A stretch of 64,000 nucleotides of DNA from Paenibacillus sp. FSL H8-0537 (GTDB lineage: Bacteria > Bacillota > Bacilli > Paenibacillales > Paenibacillaceae), in assembly GCF_038051995.1 (NCBI RefSeq), contig NZ_CP150290.1:3834001-3898000 (forward strand), given 5' to 3'. The stretch's first letter is position 1. Every line of letters begins with the position of its first letter. This document shows positions 55,467 to 64,000 of the stretch, one piece after another. The translations under genes and the position numbers were made by a program. The notes under the pieces are model-generated. The model did no database searches and had not been told where the DNA came from. It saw only the letters and a list, made by a program, of their open reading frames with translations.

Positions 55467-55474
55467 TTGTTTTC

Positions 55475-55590
55475 TTGCAAGGAGGTCCACTGAGTCCATT
55501 ATTATCGAACATCGTCCTTGACGAATTAGATATGGAACTGGAATAGAGGAACCTTCGCTTCGTGAGATATGCCGTCCTCGACAGTCTAAA
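55475..55590 (+). pseudogene. Remnant of a group II intron reverse transcriptase
   Basis: QGGPLSPLLSNIVLDELDME then LE-stop-RNLRFVRYA reads as the RT core region just before the YADD motif of intron-encoded reverse transcriptases. A TAG interrupts it and the catalytic DD is lost. It directly follows an unrelated terminator, so it is a stranded fragment. The remaining 300 bases to the GH2 gene contain nothing I recognise. Confidence 0.6.
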
Positions 55591-55895
55591 CTGCAAATGG
55601 GAAATGAATGTGAAGTTTTAATGCGGTTCCATTACGACTTTATGAAAGCACTCTTGCCTTAAGCTATGGCTACTACTGTCTTCACCATTCGGGACTTGAA
55701 CACTAGAGGTAGCGTCCATGCTGGGCGCACATTAAAAAGGCTGTCGGAAAATCAACAAACTGAAATCTGATCTTACTTTGGAATAGCTGTTACTATTAAG
55801 TCCTGATCCGTAACGGCTATAATTTATTTCATCTTTTATGAAGCACGTGTTCCTCAGACCCAGGGAAGTGTCCATGTCCCTGACGCTCGTTCGTT

Positions 55896-58349
55896 TTATA
55901 TGGCATGAATTTGCGTTGATTGTGAAGCGCAGTCTTCCGCCGTTACCGTAACCGTGATGAGGCCTGCGCCCGTTGGACGTATGACCGCTAACGCTCTGCC
56001 GTCGAACGTTGTGCGTTTGGTATCGAAGAAGTTTTCCTCGGGCTTCGGATTGGCGCTGCCGAAGCCTTGCAGCACACCTGGTCCTTCTAACTGTACCGCT
56101 ACTTTGCGGTCGGCTGTGTTGTATAAATTTCGTGCCCCGTCAGTTAGGGAGATCGTTACGAACGAAAGGTCGCTATCAGAAGCAGCAATTTCAGTGCGAT
56201 CCGCCTCAATTTTCAAAGTGATGGCGCCGGTCGCCGAACGAAGCGTCATTCGTCCGATTTCTTCTCCCTTTGCGTAGGCTACCGCTACGATTTCGCCAGA
56301 TTCGTATACCGTGTCGAACTCCGCTTTGAAGCGTTGCTCCTCGCCCACGGCGGCTCTCCCTACCGATTTGCCGTTCACTAGGAGCGCAACCTCCTCTGCG
56401 TCGGCATATACTTCCACCTTGATTGGCTTACCCTCATAGCCGTTCCATGACCAACTAGAGACGGAATCACTCCAGCCCCACATCGACGAAATCGCCTGTT
56501 TGTCATAATACTCCGGCCGCAGCACCGCAATGTACGGGTCCTTACGAAGTCCGAACACGATTTCGCGATAATAGGAAAACGGCCGACGGTAACCGGTAAT
56601 ATCGATATCTCCTACCATAGCCGTTAGCCAAGGATAAGCGCCAAAGACACCGCCCGCCAATTCACTTTGGTCATAAGTGACTTTTCCGATTCCCGATTCT
56701 CCGAGATAATCCCAGCCTGTCCAGGTAAAGTCACCTATAATGTGGCTGTTCTCCTTCACCAACTTCCAATTCTTATCGATGCTCGATGCATACGTCTCTC
56801 CGCCAACGATCACCCGGTTCGGGAAAAGCTCCTTATCCTTTAAATAGCGGGAATCCCCATAGTTATAGGCAGCAATGTCCGCATACGCAAACGACTCTGT
56901 CGTTTTTGCCGTAGCTAAGTCACTCGCGGTGATCGCGGCCATAATATCTTTCATATTGTTCATCATTGTATTGATGCCATCACTGTTGTCCTCAGAGTCG
57001 CCGCCACTTTGCCTCATTTTCTTGAATTCGTCCATAATGGAAACCATAAAGTTAATGGAATTCGTTACAAAGCGGGTATTGTCTAGGGAACGAACCATCT
57101 CCGCCAGCTTCCTCCCCCACACGGAATCGATGGCACGTCCTGTTTCCGGGATTTCATTGCCGATTGAATACATGATAACGGATGGATGATTGTAGTTTTT
57201 GTTGACCATCGCTTCGATGTCTTTCTCCCACCAGAGTGGAAAATGAAGCGCATAATCGTAATCGGACTTGGTTGAAGTCCACATATCATAGCTCTCGTCC
57301 ATGACCAGCATTCCGAGGCGGTCGCAGGCGTCCAGCATGGCTTTGCTTATCGGATTATGCGCACTTCTCAGGGCATTGAAACCCGCTTCTTTTAAAATTT
57401 CGACGCGGCGCTCTTCAGCCCGATCAATCGTTGCGGACCCGATCACGCCATTGTCATGATGAATGCAAGCGCCGCGCAACTTCACGACCTCCCCGTTGAT
57501 GCTAAGTCCTTTGTCTGGATCAATGGATAACGAACGAATGCCGAATGTATTCATCTCCTCGTCGATCTGTTCCTCATCGGCCACAAGACGAGTCCTGCAG
57601 CTATATAAATTCGGCTGCTCCACGCTCCACAGCTTGGGCGATCTGACATAGACACGTTGGCGAAGCGTAGCGCTTTCCCCTGCGAATAGGGTTATGGTCG
57701 CGACATCGCTGGCCACGACTTTCCCGCCTGCATCCACGATTTCCGTCTGCACGTTCACTGTGCGGGTGTGAATCCCTTCGTTCTCGATGACGTTTGCTAC
57801 GGCAACTACTGCACGATCGCTAGTAATATCCGGAGTGGATACCTTCACGCCATCAAGGGCGATATGGACCAATTCTCCGACGATAAGCTTCGTATTGCGA
57901 TAAATACCGGCACCTGTGTACCAGCGGGAGTCTTTATAATTCATCGCCACGACTTTGATTTCATTGTCTTCGCCGTATTTAAGGAATCGGTCCGCTTTAA
58001 TGTAAAAATTCGTATAGCCGTTCGGACACTGTCCCGCAAAATCGCCGTTGATATACACCATCGCATTAGCATATACGCCCTCAAACTCGAACGTTACTCT
58101 TTTTTCCTTGTATTCAGCAGGGACAAAAAATGTCTTTTTGTAGTCGTATTCACCTTCAGGAAAATAGCCAACGGCGTTTAGATGTTTACCGGCATCGCTT
58201 CCATCCTCAGGCTTCTGACGTTTTCTTACGATCATCTCGTCATGCGGCAAAGTAACAGGCTTCGGCTGCACCGGTGTACTCGTCATTTCAGAAAAAAAGC
58301 CGCTTTTTTTGCCTACTGTCCAGTTATCGTTAAAAGAAACTCGAATCAT
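55896..58349 (-). CDS. GH2-family glycoside hydrolase (beta-galactosidase/beta-glucuronidase type)
   Basis: 817 residues. A sugar-binding domain (FNDNWTVGKKSGFFSE, FEFEGVYANAMVYING) and an immunoglobulin-like domain precede the TIM barrel with acid/base Glu in MYSIGNEIPETGR and nucleophile Glu in VGGETYAS. A C-terminal Ig-like domain region (DUF4982-like, AEEVALLVNGKSVGRAAVGEE) follows. There is no signal peptide, so it is cytoplasmic. The start at 58349 is set by GAGG 9 bases upstream. It is the last gene of the GH1-GH3-GH2 group on the minus strand, separated from GH3 by 68 bases. Confidence 0.9.
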   Translation of the reverse strand: MIRVSFNDNWTVGKKSGFFSEMTSTPVQPKPVTLPHDEMIVRKRQKPEDGSDAGKHLNAVGYFPEGEYDYKKTFFVPAEYKEKRVTFEFEGVYANAMVYINGDFAGQCPNGYTNFYIKADRFLKYGEDNEIKVVAMNYKDSRWYTGAGIYRNTKLIVGELVHIALDGVKVSTPDITSDRAVVAVANVIENEGIHTRTVNVQTEIVDAGGKVVASDVATITLFAGESATLRQRVYVRSPKLWSVEQPNLYSCRTRLVADEEQIDEEMNTFGIRSLSIDPDKGLSINGEVVKLRGACIHHDNGVIGSATIDRAEERRVEILKEAGFNALRSAHNPISKAMLDACDRLGMLVMDESYDMWTSTKSDYDYALHFPLWWEKDIEAMVNKNYNHPSVIMYSIGNEIPETGRAIDSVWGRKLAEMVRSLDNTRFVTNSINFMVSIMDEFKKMRQSGGDSEDNSDGINTMMNNMKDIMAAITASDLATAKTTESFAYADIAAYNYGDSRYLKDKELFPNRVIVGGETYASSIDKNWKLVKENSHIIGDFTWTGWDYLGESGIGKVTYDQSELAGGVFGAYPWLTAMVGDIDITGYRRPFSYYREIVFGLRKDPYIAVLRPEYYDKQAISSMWGWSDSVSSWSWNGYEGKPIKVEVYADAEEVALLVNGKSVGRAAVGEEQRFKAEFDTVYESGEIVAVAYAKGEEIGRMTLRSATGAITLKIEADRTEIAASDSDLSFVTISLTDGARNLYNTADRKVAVQLEGPGVLQGFGSANPKPEENFFDTKRTTFDGRALAVIRPTGAGLITVTVTAEDCASQSTQIHAI

Positions 58350-58417
58350 TTTTAGCATCCTCTTTCTCATCATAGGATTAGAGACCCCATTTGGGTCTCG
58401 TTGTCTAAGCGTGACTG

Positions 58418-59443
58418 CTATTGCTTCTTCACAATTTTGCGTCCCGTACGTTTCTCGACGACCCTCAGCATCGAGCTAACGTTATGACGCAGTCGCTTCA
58501 GGTCGATTTTCCCTTCGCGAACTCCGTTTATGATCGGTGTAACGAACGTGTTATCCGTAGTACCAGGAGTCATCCAGCCATTTCCTGCTTGAATGGCCGC
58601 AACTACATCTGCCGTATCGTATGAATTCCAATCGGTCATAACGAATCCTTCGAAGCCGAACTCCCGGCGGAAAATCCCCTGAATCATTTCCTCGTCCTCG
58701 GCCGCGAATACCCCGTTCACCGCATTATATCCAGTCATGATTGCATCCGGTTTGTGCACGCGGATCGCTACTTCGAACGCCTTCAGGTAAATCTCGCGAA
58801 GCGCGCGTTCTGTTATGATGCTATTGTTCCGTTTTCTTGCAGACTCACAATTATTGGCTACGGTATGCTTTAAGCAACTGGAAACGCCATTCTCCTCAAG
58901 CCCCTTGCTTTGATTCCCCGCCATAATGCCTGTCAAGTAAGGATCTTCACTGAAATATTCAGGATGTCTGCCGTTGAGCGGGTTCCGGTGGATGTTCATT
59001 CCGGGAGCCAGAATCATATGAATATTGTTCTCTTTGGCCTCTTCCGCGATGACCCGGCCAATGTCGTAAGCCAAATGTGGATTGAAGGTTGCGCATACCG
59101 TATTGCTGCAAGGCATACCGATATTCGGCTTCACAATATTGACACCGTTATTTCCGTCGGCGACGGTATATTCAGGCATTTCATAAGGTTCAATCAAGTA
59201 AACCCTACCCGCTTCGCCCTTCTCATGCATCCCCCAGCCATGGGAAGCGCACACACTCAATCGCGCTAGTTCTTCCACGCTCATTCCATGAACGATCTCT
59301 TCAACCTCGTCCGGTACTGGGTAGCTCTTTCTTTGAGCATTCGTTGATAGTTCTGTAACGCCTTCCTTGAATCCTGAATGCTTCCCGCTCGGGAATGCCG
59401 GATTTTGCTTGGATAACACTTGCAGGGATACAGGAGGCTGCAT
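58418..59443 (-). pseudogene. GH3-family beta-glucosidase, N-terminal part missing
   Basis: 341 residues carry the GH3 TIM-barrel with the nucleophile region GFVMTDWNSYD, the CLKHTVANNCESARKRNN substrate-binding motif and HMILAPGMNIHRNPLNGRH. It begins directly at a linker segment (VLSKQNPAFPSGKHSGFKEG) with no ribosome site. In relatives that carry the TIM barrel at the C-terminal side, an (alpha/beta) sandwich and other domains would precede this segment and are absent here; the GH1 stop codon is 25 bases upstream. A deletion between GH1 and GH3 is likely. The barrel itself keeps the nucleophile, so residual activity cannot be excluded. Confidence 0.6.
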
Positions 59444-59467
59444 CGCATTTTTTTGTTTTGGGCACAG

Positions 59468-60733
59468 TTAGATTGTTCGGTTTCTTGCAATGCTTCCGTA
59501 ATGATAGGCGCTTTTCTTGGGAAAACGCTGTTGAGTAGAGCGATCCACGGCGATCAAGCCGAATGTTTTTGAGAACCCAAGCTGCCATTCAAAGTTATCC
59601 AATAGTGACCAATGCAAATATCCTAGCACGGGAATGCCGTCGGAAACACAAGCATGTACCCCCTCCAGGGCACGGTCAATGAAAGCGACCCGCCGCTCGT
59701 CATCGTCCGTCCCGACACCATTCTCCGTCACAACAATCGGCTTCTTCAAACTCTCATAGGCGTAACGAATGACAGCCTCCAACCCTTGAGGATAAAATTC
59801 ATAGCCCATTTGGGTCTTTTCCGCCCCTTCAGGAACAGGAAGAAGACCATCGGGACCATATACCGAACGTGAATAGTTTTGCAACCCGAAGAAGTCGTCG
59901 TGTTCAAGATAGGGGAGGAACTGAATGAATTCTTCATGCAATTCTTCCGCCGCGAGCTCCTCTCCGCCTGGAACGGATTGGACGTCGAACAAAGACATCG
60001 TAATTCCGATTTGTGTGTTCGGGCTAACCTTGCGAATTGCCGTCCGTGCCTCCGTATGCGCGCGGTAAATGATATCCATTCCCTGATCGGTAGCAGGAGC
60101 CAAGAAGGTGTGTACTTCGAGCGGCGATACGCCGAAGGCTTTTCCCAGTTCGGTATAATAGGATTGTATATTAGACATGTCCGTATTGATCCCGACCTGC
60201 GCTTTCCCTGCTTCTTTATACCTTTCCATGATTTTTTTGATTCCGACGGGCATATTTGCTTCATTAATCGTACAGACATACGGGATCTCATCTCCCAGTC
60301 TGGACATGACATACTCGCAATAACGGGCGAATCGAGCCGGTGTCTCTTCCGAATGCCATCCTCCCTCTCTAATAAGCCATTGCGGAGACGTGAAATGATA
60401 AAGCGTTACGATTGGGGTGACCCCGTATTCTTTGCAAGCTTTCAGTACGTCTTGGTAATGTCGAATGGCCGATTCATCGAATTGCCCTTCCTCCGGTTCG
60501 ATCCGAGCCCATTCGATAGAGAACCGGTAAGCATTTAACCCGAGCCCCGCCAGAAGACCAATATCGCCCCTGTATAGATTGTAATGGTCAACCGCGCTGC
60601 CAGATGGCTCGGCAAACGTACTTCCTGCCAAACTCTCCATTAACCAGTAATCAGAGTTCAGGTTGTTTCCTTCTACTTGATGAGCGGCAGTTGATGCCCC
60701 CCATAAAAATTCCTTTGGAAATTCACGTGTCAT
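59468..60733 (-). CDS. GH1-family beta-glucosidase / 6-phospho-beta-glycosidase
   Basis: 421 residues. Acid/base Glu 158 is in CTINEAN and nucleophile Glu 337 in VVTENGV, the two GH1 signatures; FLWGASTAAHQVEGNN is the usual N-terminus. No signal peptide is seen. The phosphate-binding residues typical of 6-phospho enzymes were not checked, so both activities remain possible. The ATG lies 12 bases after GAGGGG. The C-terminal tail (GSIARNRTI) may be altered by the deletion that damaged GH3. It is first in a group of three glycosidases. Confidence 0.88.
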   Translation of the reverse strand: MTREFPKEFLWGASTAAHQVEGNNLNSDYWLMESLAGSTFAEPSGSAVDHYNLYRGDIGLLAGLGLNAYRFSIEWARIEPEEGQFDESAIRHYQDVLKACKEYGVTPIVTLYHFTSPQWLIREGGWHSEETPARFARYCEYVMSRLGDEIPYVCTINEANMPVGIKKIMERYKEAGKAQVGINTDMSNIQSYYTELGKAFGVSPLEVHTFLAPATDQGMDIIYRAHTEARTAIRKVSPNTQIGITMSLFDVQSVPGGEELAAEELHEEFIQFLPYLEHDDFFGLQNYSRSVYGPDGLLPVPEGAEKTQMGYEFYPQGLEAVIRYAYESLKKPIVVTENGVGTDDDERRVAFIDRALEGVHACVSDGIPVLGYLHWSLLDNFEWQLGFSKTFGLIAVDRSTQQRFPKKSAYHYGSIARNRTI

Positions 60734-60933
60734 GATAATAATTAACCCCTCTCTTGCAGTCTATTAAAAACCTTTATAGAAACTATATTAACGTAGAGGA
60801 TTGCTTTCACGTTATACGCAAGGCGACAGATTCGATTACCTATTCCGACAAACTTTTCAATAGGTCAAATTGTAGTATTTTGATTATGATTGCATTTATA
60901 TTACTCATTATATGAAGGGGGAGGCTCTATCCT

Positions 60934-61104
60934 ATGTATCTAGATGAGGTAAAGATTGTTTATGTCTCTCAATTACTTGGGCAGATTACAAATATGCCCC
61001 TATTCGCAGTACGATCGGATGGAAGCCTGCTCGATCAATATCAATCTTTTATACGACCGCATCCGCTACTGCTACTGTTACCTCTGTTCAAGCAAGCATC
61101 GTAG
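60934..61104 (+). pseudogene. N-terminal fragment of an AraC-family regulator
   Basis: A 56-codon frame (MYLDEVKIVYVSQLLGQITN, FAVRSDGSLLDQYQSFIRPH) with GGGGGAGG upstream is the start of the AraC regulators often found beside glycosidase genes; it ends at TAG, and no helix-turn-helix follows. It is divergent from GH1, so it probably once controlled the glycosidase operon. Confidence 0.6.
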
Positions 61105-61129
61105 TTACACGCTCAAATTCTTCGATGAG

Positions 61130-61860
61130 CCGTCTTAAATCTGCTTTTGCTTCTTATGCAGCGGCTTGTTCTCCGACACTACATTTCGCTAGTGCGATAA
61201 GTTGTGCAGCCTTCTCAAGCCCTGTTGAGCCCCCAGTTCGCTGCATATGCACTCTCCAGGCGTCAATGACATCCGGTACTCTATAGTTCTCGAGATCCTG
61301 TGGGCATGGAAAGGTTTTAAGAGTTGCCAATGATCGTTTACAAGAATACAGAAGGATATTCGGGAAACCGAATGTCCAGCCAACGTACTATCCGATTCTG
61401 TAGCCGTACACTATTAGTCACCCAGATCTCCCGATCACTCATTATTGTCTTTATTCGTTGAAACACAAGTGATCGACGTGTGTACTCATAGTTGAATCCT
61501 CGGCTCACTCCGTCTGCTATGACAAGAGCATCCTTAGGGTCATTCTTCGATGGGCTGTTGTCCCTGTTTTCCTTATTTCTCTTGGTCGTGGCGGATTAAC
61601 CATGACCACATGTACGCCTTTATATGATAACCAATTGGCTAAGTTAAATCAGTAGTGACCGGTTGGTTCCATGCCGATAATGAGCTACTTTAATCGATAT
61701 TTCCTGAGCAACGTGCGTTTCTTTGGCCATGTCGATCCCGATGACAAGATGCGAGGTGGTAATCTGTTCAATCCGTTGATTTTGTGCATCAGTTTGCTTA
61801 AACTTCTTAATAAGAGCGCCTCCTAGATGTGTTGTCCACAAACCCATCATTACCAGGCGC
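61130..61860 (-). pseudogene. Decayed IS110-family transposase
   Basis: The minus strand encodes, in several frames, LVIGIDMAKETHVAQ, GMEPTGHY-stop-FNLANWLSY, KGVHVVMVNPP, NDPKDALVIADGVSRGFN and MSDREIWVTNSVRLQNRIVR, i.e. the DEDD domain and following region of an IS110 transposase. Stops and frameshifts make it inactive, and the C-terminal half is missing. Confidence 0.75.
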
Positions 61861-61951
61861 TCCATAGGAATACTGCCAGATAGCTTAATGACAACACCTT
61901 CATCATAAGTGGTTATTGGAAAGCATGATGTGTTCTCCAAATCGGCTAAAA

Positions 61952-61991
61952 ATATAAGTTCTTGTCCTCGAGTTTGGACAAGAACTTATAT
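61952..61991. repeat. 16-bp inverted repeat
   Basis: ATATAAGTTCTTGTCC and GGACAAGAACTTATAT are perfect complements around an 8-base loop. The 12 bases GTTCTTGTCCTC recur at 62039-62050. It lies just upstream of the IS110 remnant start, and may mark the element's end or act as a terminator on the minus strand. Confidence 0.6.
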
Positions 61992-62553
61992 CTTTAAAAT
62001 AAAAAAGCCTTAATTCATGCGGCTTCTAATCCCTATACGTTCTTGTCCTCTGACATATGCTGTCGAAGGACAGTGAAAATTTTCTATACCATCTTGTTCC
62101 TCGAGTCATGAAATTCTATTCTTCCAATGAAGCTTGTGAAAGTAGACTAATCGGATTTATTTTACGAATTCCTGAGATAATTAGTAGTGCAAAACCACTA
62201 AAGGCTACAGCAGGATCTAATAACGATTTAAACAAAGAATCGAACAAATTTTGAATACCCCCTGTGTTTTTCTATATTATTCTATTTTTGATGAACTAAT
62301 AAGTTTCATATCCCCTTTATATTCTTCTTTTTTAATTAAATTAAACCATAAATGGTAATAACATGATAAATGTTCCCTGCTGCATTCCCCCCTGATCTGT
62401 GCGATGACCTTAGCTTCTAGTAGAACCAAAATTTAAACGGATATCTTTTTCTCAACCACCCGAGTTAGGATGAAAATAAAAAACACGGGACCGGAATGAT
62501 GGCTATGAAAAGCAATAGAAATCTATCCAACATCTGCATTATTTAATAAGAAC
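61992..62553. other. Gene-poor AT-rich region
   Basis: Apart from the repeated GTTCTTGTCCTC motif this 560-base stretch holds no gene I can support. A 65-codon open frame at 62057-62254 lacks a ribosome site and any recognisable family. Confidence 0.45.
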
Positions 62554-63087
62554 TTAGTCTCGACGGAAATTCACTTCCTTCTGGACTGTACCATTTCTTC
62601 CTTTCCATTCAACTTTAAACACTTCGATATCAGTTGAGATATAGCGCTCCCAGATATTATCTCCAAACCCCCACCCGTCGGGCATGGTTTGTCGTTTCCC
62701 CTGCTTACTTACTACATAATCTTCTTCTTTTAGTAGGATGCAGCCGACTAAATTTTTATCTAAAAAGTGATATACCTCGTTTCTACTCATCCCGCCCCCA
62801 TGCTTAAATAAATGATCCAAAATAGTCTTTCTAGGAATAACATGATCGTGTCTCAGCAGTTTAGATTTTGTACTTTCAGGAACATTTATATTTACTAATG
62901 CCTTTTTTGACCAGCAAGGACAGCCTGTATACTTGCCGAAAAACTCTGTCCAATGCCATGTGATTTGAAAAATCACAGCATGTTTGGCGGCCAGTGACAA
63001 TGTATCTACCCGTAGAACGTTATAAATATCATTTGCCATTTCCTCTTTTGTCCGATAATGTTGGTTCTTCTTACTTATTTTTGCCAT
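62554..63087 (-). CDS. Hypothetical protein
   Basis: 177 residues, basic, soluble, beginning MAKISKKNQHYRTKEEMAND. Two aromatic-rich stretches (ITWHWTEFFGKYTGCPCWSKK and MPDGWGFGDNIWERY) and a His-rich RHDHVIPRKTILDHLF segment are notable. I do not recognise a family; the RHDHVIPRK part is reminiscent of mobile-element or defence-associated proteins but this is not evidence of function. AAGGTGG is 10 bases before the ATG. It lies among IS remnants. Confidence 0.7.
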   Translation of the reverse strand: MAKISKKNQHYRTKEEMANDIYNVLRVDTLSLAAKHAVIFQITWHWTEFFGKYTGCPCWSKKALVNINVPESTKSKLLRHDHVIPRKTILDHLFKHGGGMSRNEVYHFLDKNLVGCILLKEEDYVVSKQGKRQTMPDGWGFGDNIWERYISTDIEVFKVEWKGRNGTVQKEVNFRRD

Positions 63088-63234
63088 AAGCAATACACCA
63101 CCTTAATACTTTATTATGTATATGATGACTATCAGATAAATCCCACCTCCCGCCTTATAAATCCACATTATAAATGATTATAAAAAATCCCCCCTCTGAG
63201 TATGGAAAGACTTTCATAATAACTATTCTGATTA

Positions 63235-63535
63235 TTACCCCAACAAAACTGCCAATCGTTCCACCGGCAACTTCATCCGAAGGACCACTTCGTGACTTTG
63301 CGTAGTTGCCGGTGGTAACCATCGATAACGTTGGTTGTGAAAATCAGCTTTTGAATCTCAGTGGGTATTTAAAGAAGGTTGCCAGTTCCTTCCCGTTATT
63401 TCACCAGGAACAATACTTCGTACCACAGAGTTCCTCGAATCGTTCAAGCTCACCGAGAGCAGCGTCTTCTGTGGTCGCCTTGTAGATCGGCATTAGACCT
63501 GCTATGAGCCGACAACGGCATTGGACGTGAATATC
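63235..63535 (-). pseudogene. Remnant of an IS256-family (mutator-type) transposase
   Basis: The minus strand encodes MPIYKATTEDAALGELERFE then ELCGTKYCSW-stop, and NNGKELATFFKYPLRF, plus a HRQLRKV-like stretch, in shifting frames; these are the C-terminal hallmarks of IS256 transposases. Several stops show it is dead. Confidence 0.65.
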
Positions 63536-63547
63536 CTAGGCACAATT

Positions 63548-63576
63548 CTGTTACTGATGCAATACATCAGTAACAG
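63548..63576. repeat. 12-bp perfect inverted repeat
   Basis: CTGTTACTGATG and CATCAGTAACAG flank a 5-base loop CAATA. There is no T-run on either side, so it is more like an operator or element end than a terminator. Confidence 0.5.
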
Positions 63577-63626
63577 CCATTATGCTCATTACACATGACC
63601 TTTGCTTCTTAACAAAATAATCCAAT

Positions 63627-64000
63627 CTACTTTAACTTATTCATCAGCGCGGATATTGATTTCCTTGCACCACTAATTTTACGTTGCTTCAGTTGCATTT
63701 CTATTTTTTCATCAAGTATTAACTCTATACTTAGTAACAAGACTGGAAACATTTCAAGACAGGATTGCTCACTTAACTCATGCATTCCCTTGCTTAGGAT
63801 TGAATAGATCGCTTTATTCTCGACTAAGAATTGAGGAAGCAAATCTGAAAGTAGTTCAATTCTATCTACCACTCGCCCTTTTATATACAGTTGTTCATCC
63901 CACGAAGAAACTTTTTGTTTAGCTTCTTGGTGAGCCTCTTCTAAACAAGTTTTCAAATATCCGTCTCAGATAAACAAATGAACCACTCCCGATACCATGC
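63627..64000 (-). pseudogene. 3' part of a gene running off the window, with apparent frameshift
   Basis: The final 109 codons encode a helical, charged protein end (EEAHQEAKQKVSSWDEQLYI, IYSILSKGMHELSEQSCLEM). Directly upstream, in another frame, the codons read GIGSGSFVYLRRIFENL, which naturally continues into EEAHQEAK if one T is removed from TTGTTTAG near 63947. The gene starts beyond base 64000. The pattern resembles HEPN/DUF4145-like helical proteins, but this is weak. Confidence 0.5.

Noticed and set aside
62057..62254. 65-codon plus-strand open frame
   Set aside because: It has no ribosome site, lies in gene-poor AT-rich DNA and resembles no family.
63246..63335. Long imperfect inverted repeat (ACCGGCAAC ... 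GTTGCCGGT)
   Set aside because: It falls within the IS256 transposase remnant and is explained by rearranged transposase codons.

Overview
This window comes from a low-to-mid GC, endospore-forming Bacillota, most likely Paenibacillus or a close relative. The evidence is a GerA/GerK-type spore germination operon, a thermolysin-like protease, a Bacillus-type split adaA/adaB pair, Fur boxes of the Bacillus 7-1-7 type, GGAGG ribosome sites with many TTG starts, a CBM36 module (known from Paenibacillus polymyxa) and very large 7TMR-DISM hybrid kinases. I saw no rRNA, tRNA, CRISPR array or replication origin.

Layout. 0-10 kb: secreted M4 protease, a small membrane protein, a divergent Fur-controlled pair (siderophore-binding lipoprotein and an AraC regulator with a binding-protein-like sensor domain), a PadR/MFS drug-efflux operon, a ferredoxin-NADP reductase-like flavoprotein and a serine hydrolase. 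10.4-15.8 kb: spore germination operon with A, C, a small membrane protein and two tandem B permeases. 15.8-31.2 kb: a mixture that includes an SGNH hydrolase, acetyltransferases, an ArsR-DUF2087 regulator, a UDG-like protein, the first of two 1042-residue hybrid kinases, a beta-trefoil/aerolysin-type pore-forming protein, a response regulator, a deaminase, a degenerate HD-GYP protein, OsmC and ABC-F. 31.4-39 kb: a second iron locus in which an AraC regulator frame runs without a stop into a lipoprotein gene, then adaA-adaB, then a PadR/pentapeptide/ABC operon whose ABC genes carry a deletion, then an aldo-keto reductase with an Rrf2 regulator. 39.2-48.5 kb: hemicellulose genes (CE4-CBM36, GH43, GH74) and the second 1042-residue kinase. 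48.6-52.1 kb: an AraC/GyrI-like regulator and a small cluster of SUKH, DMP19-like and other small conserved proteins. 52.1-64 kb: a decaying region with an intact IS4-type element, remnants of IS110, IS256 and a group II intron reverse transcriptase, broken genes (phosphotransferase, GH88, AraC) and a GH1-GH3-GH2 cluster.

The genes group by function as follows. Iron uptake is represented twice, each time as an AraC regulator plus a substrate-binding protein under Fur boxes, and neither locus has a permease or ATPase, so these binding proteins must share transporters encoded elsewhere. Plant polysaccharide use is represented by xylan/xyloglucan enzymes (39-45 kb) and by cytoplasmic-type glycosidases (56-61 kb). 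The best candidates for unusual biology are the in-frame regulator/lipoprotein run-on (31.5-33.4 kb), the lectin-aerolysin protein (24.0-25.0 kb), the twin double-kinase hybrids, and the SUKH/DMP19 cluster. All functional statements rest on reading motifs by eye; no database search was run.
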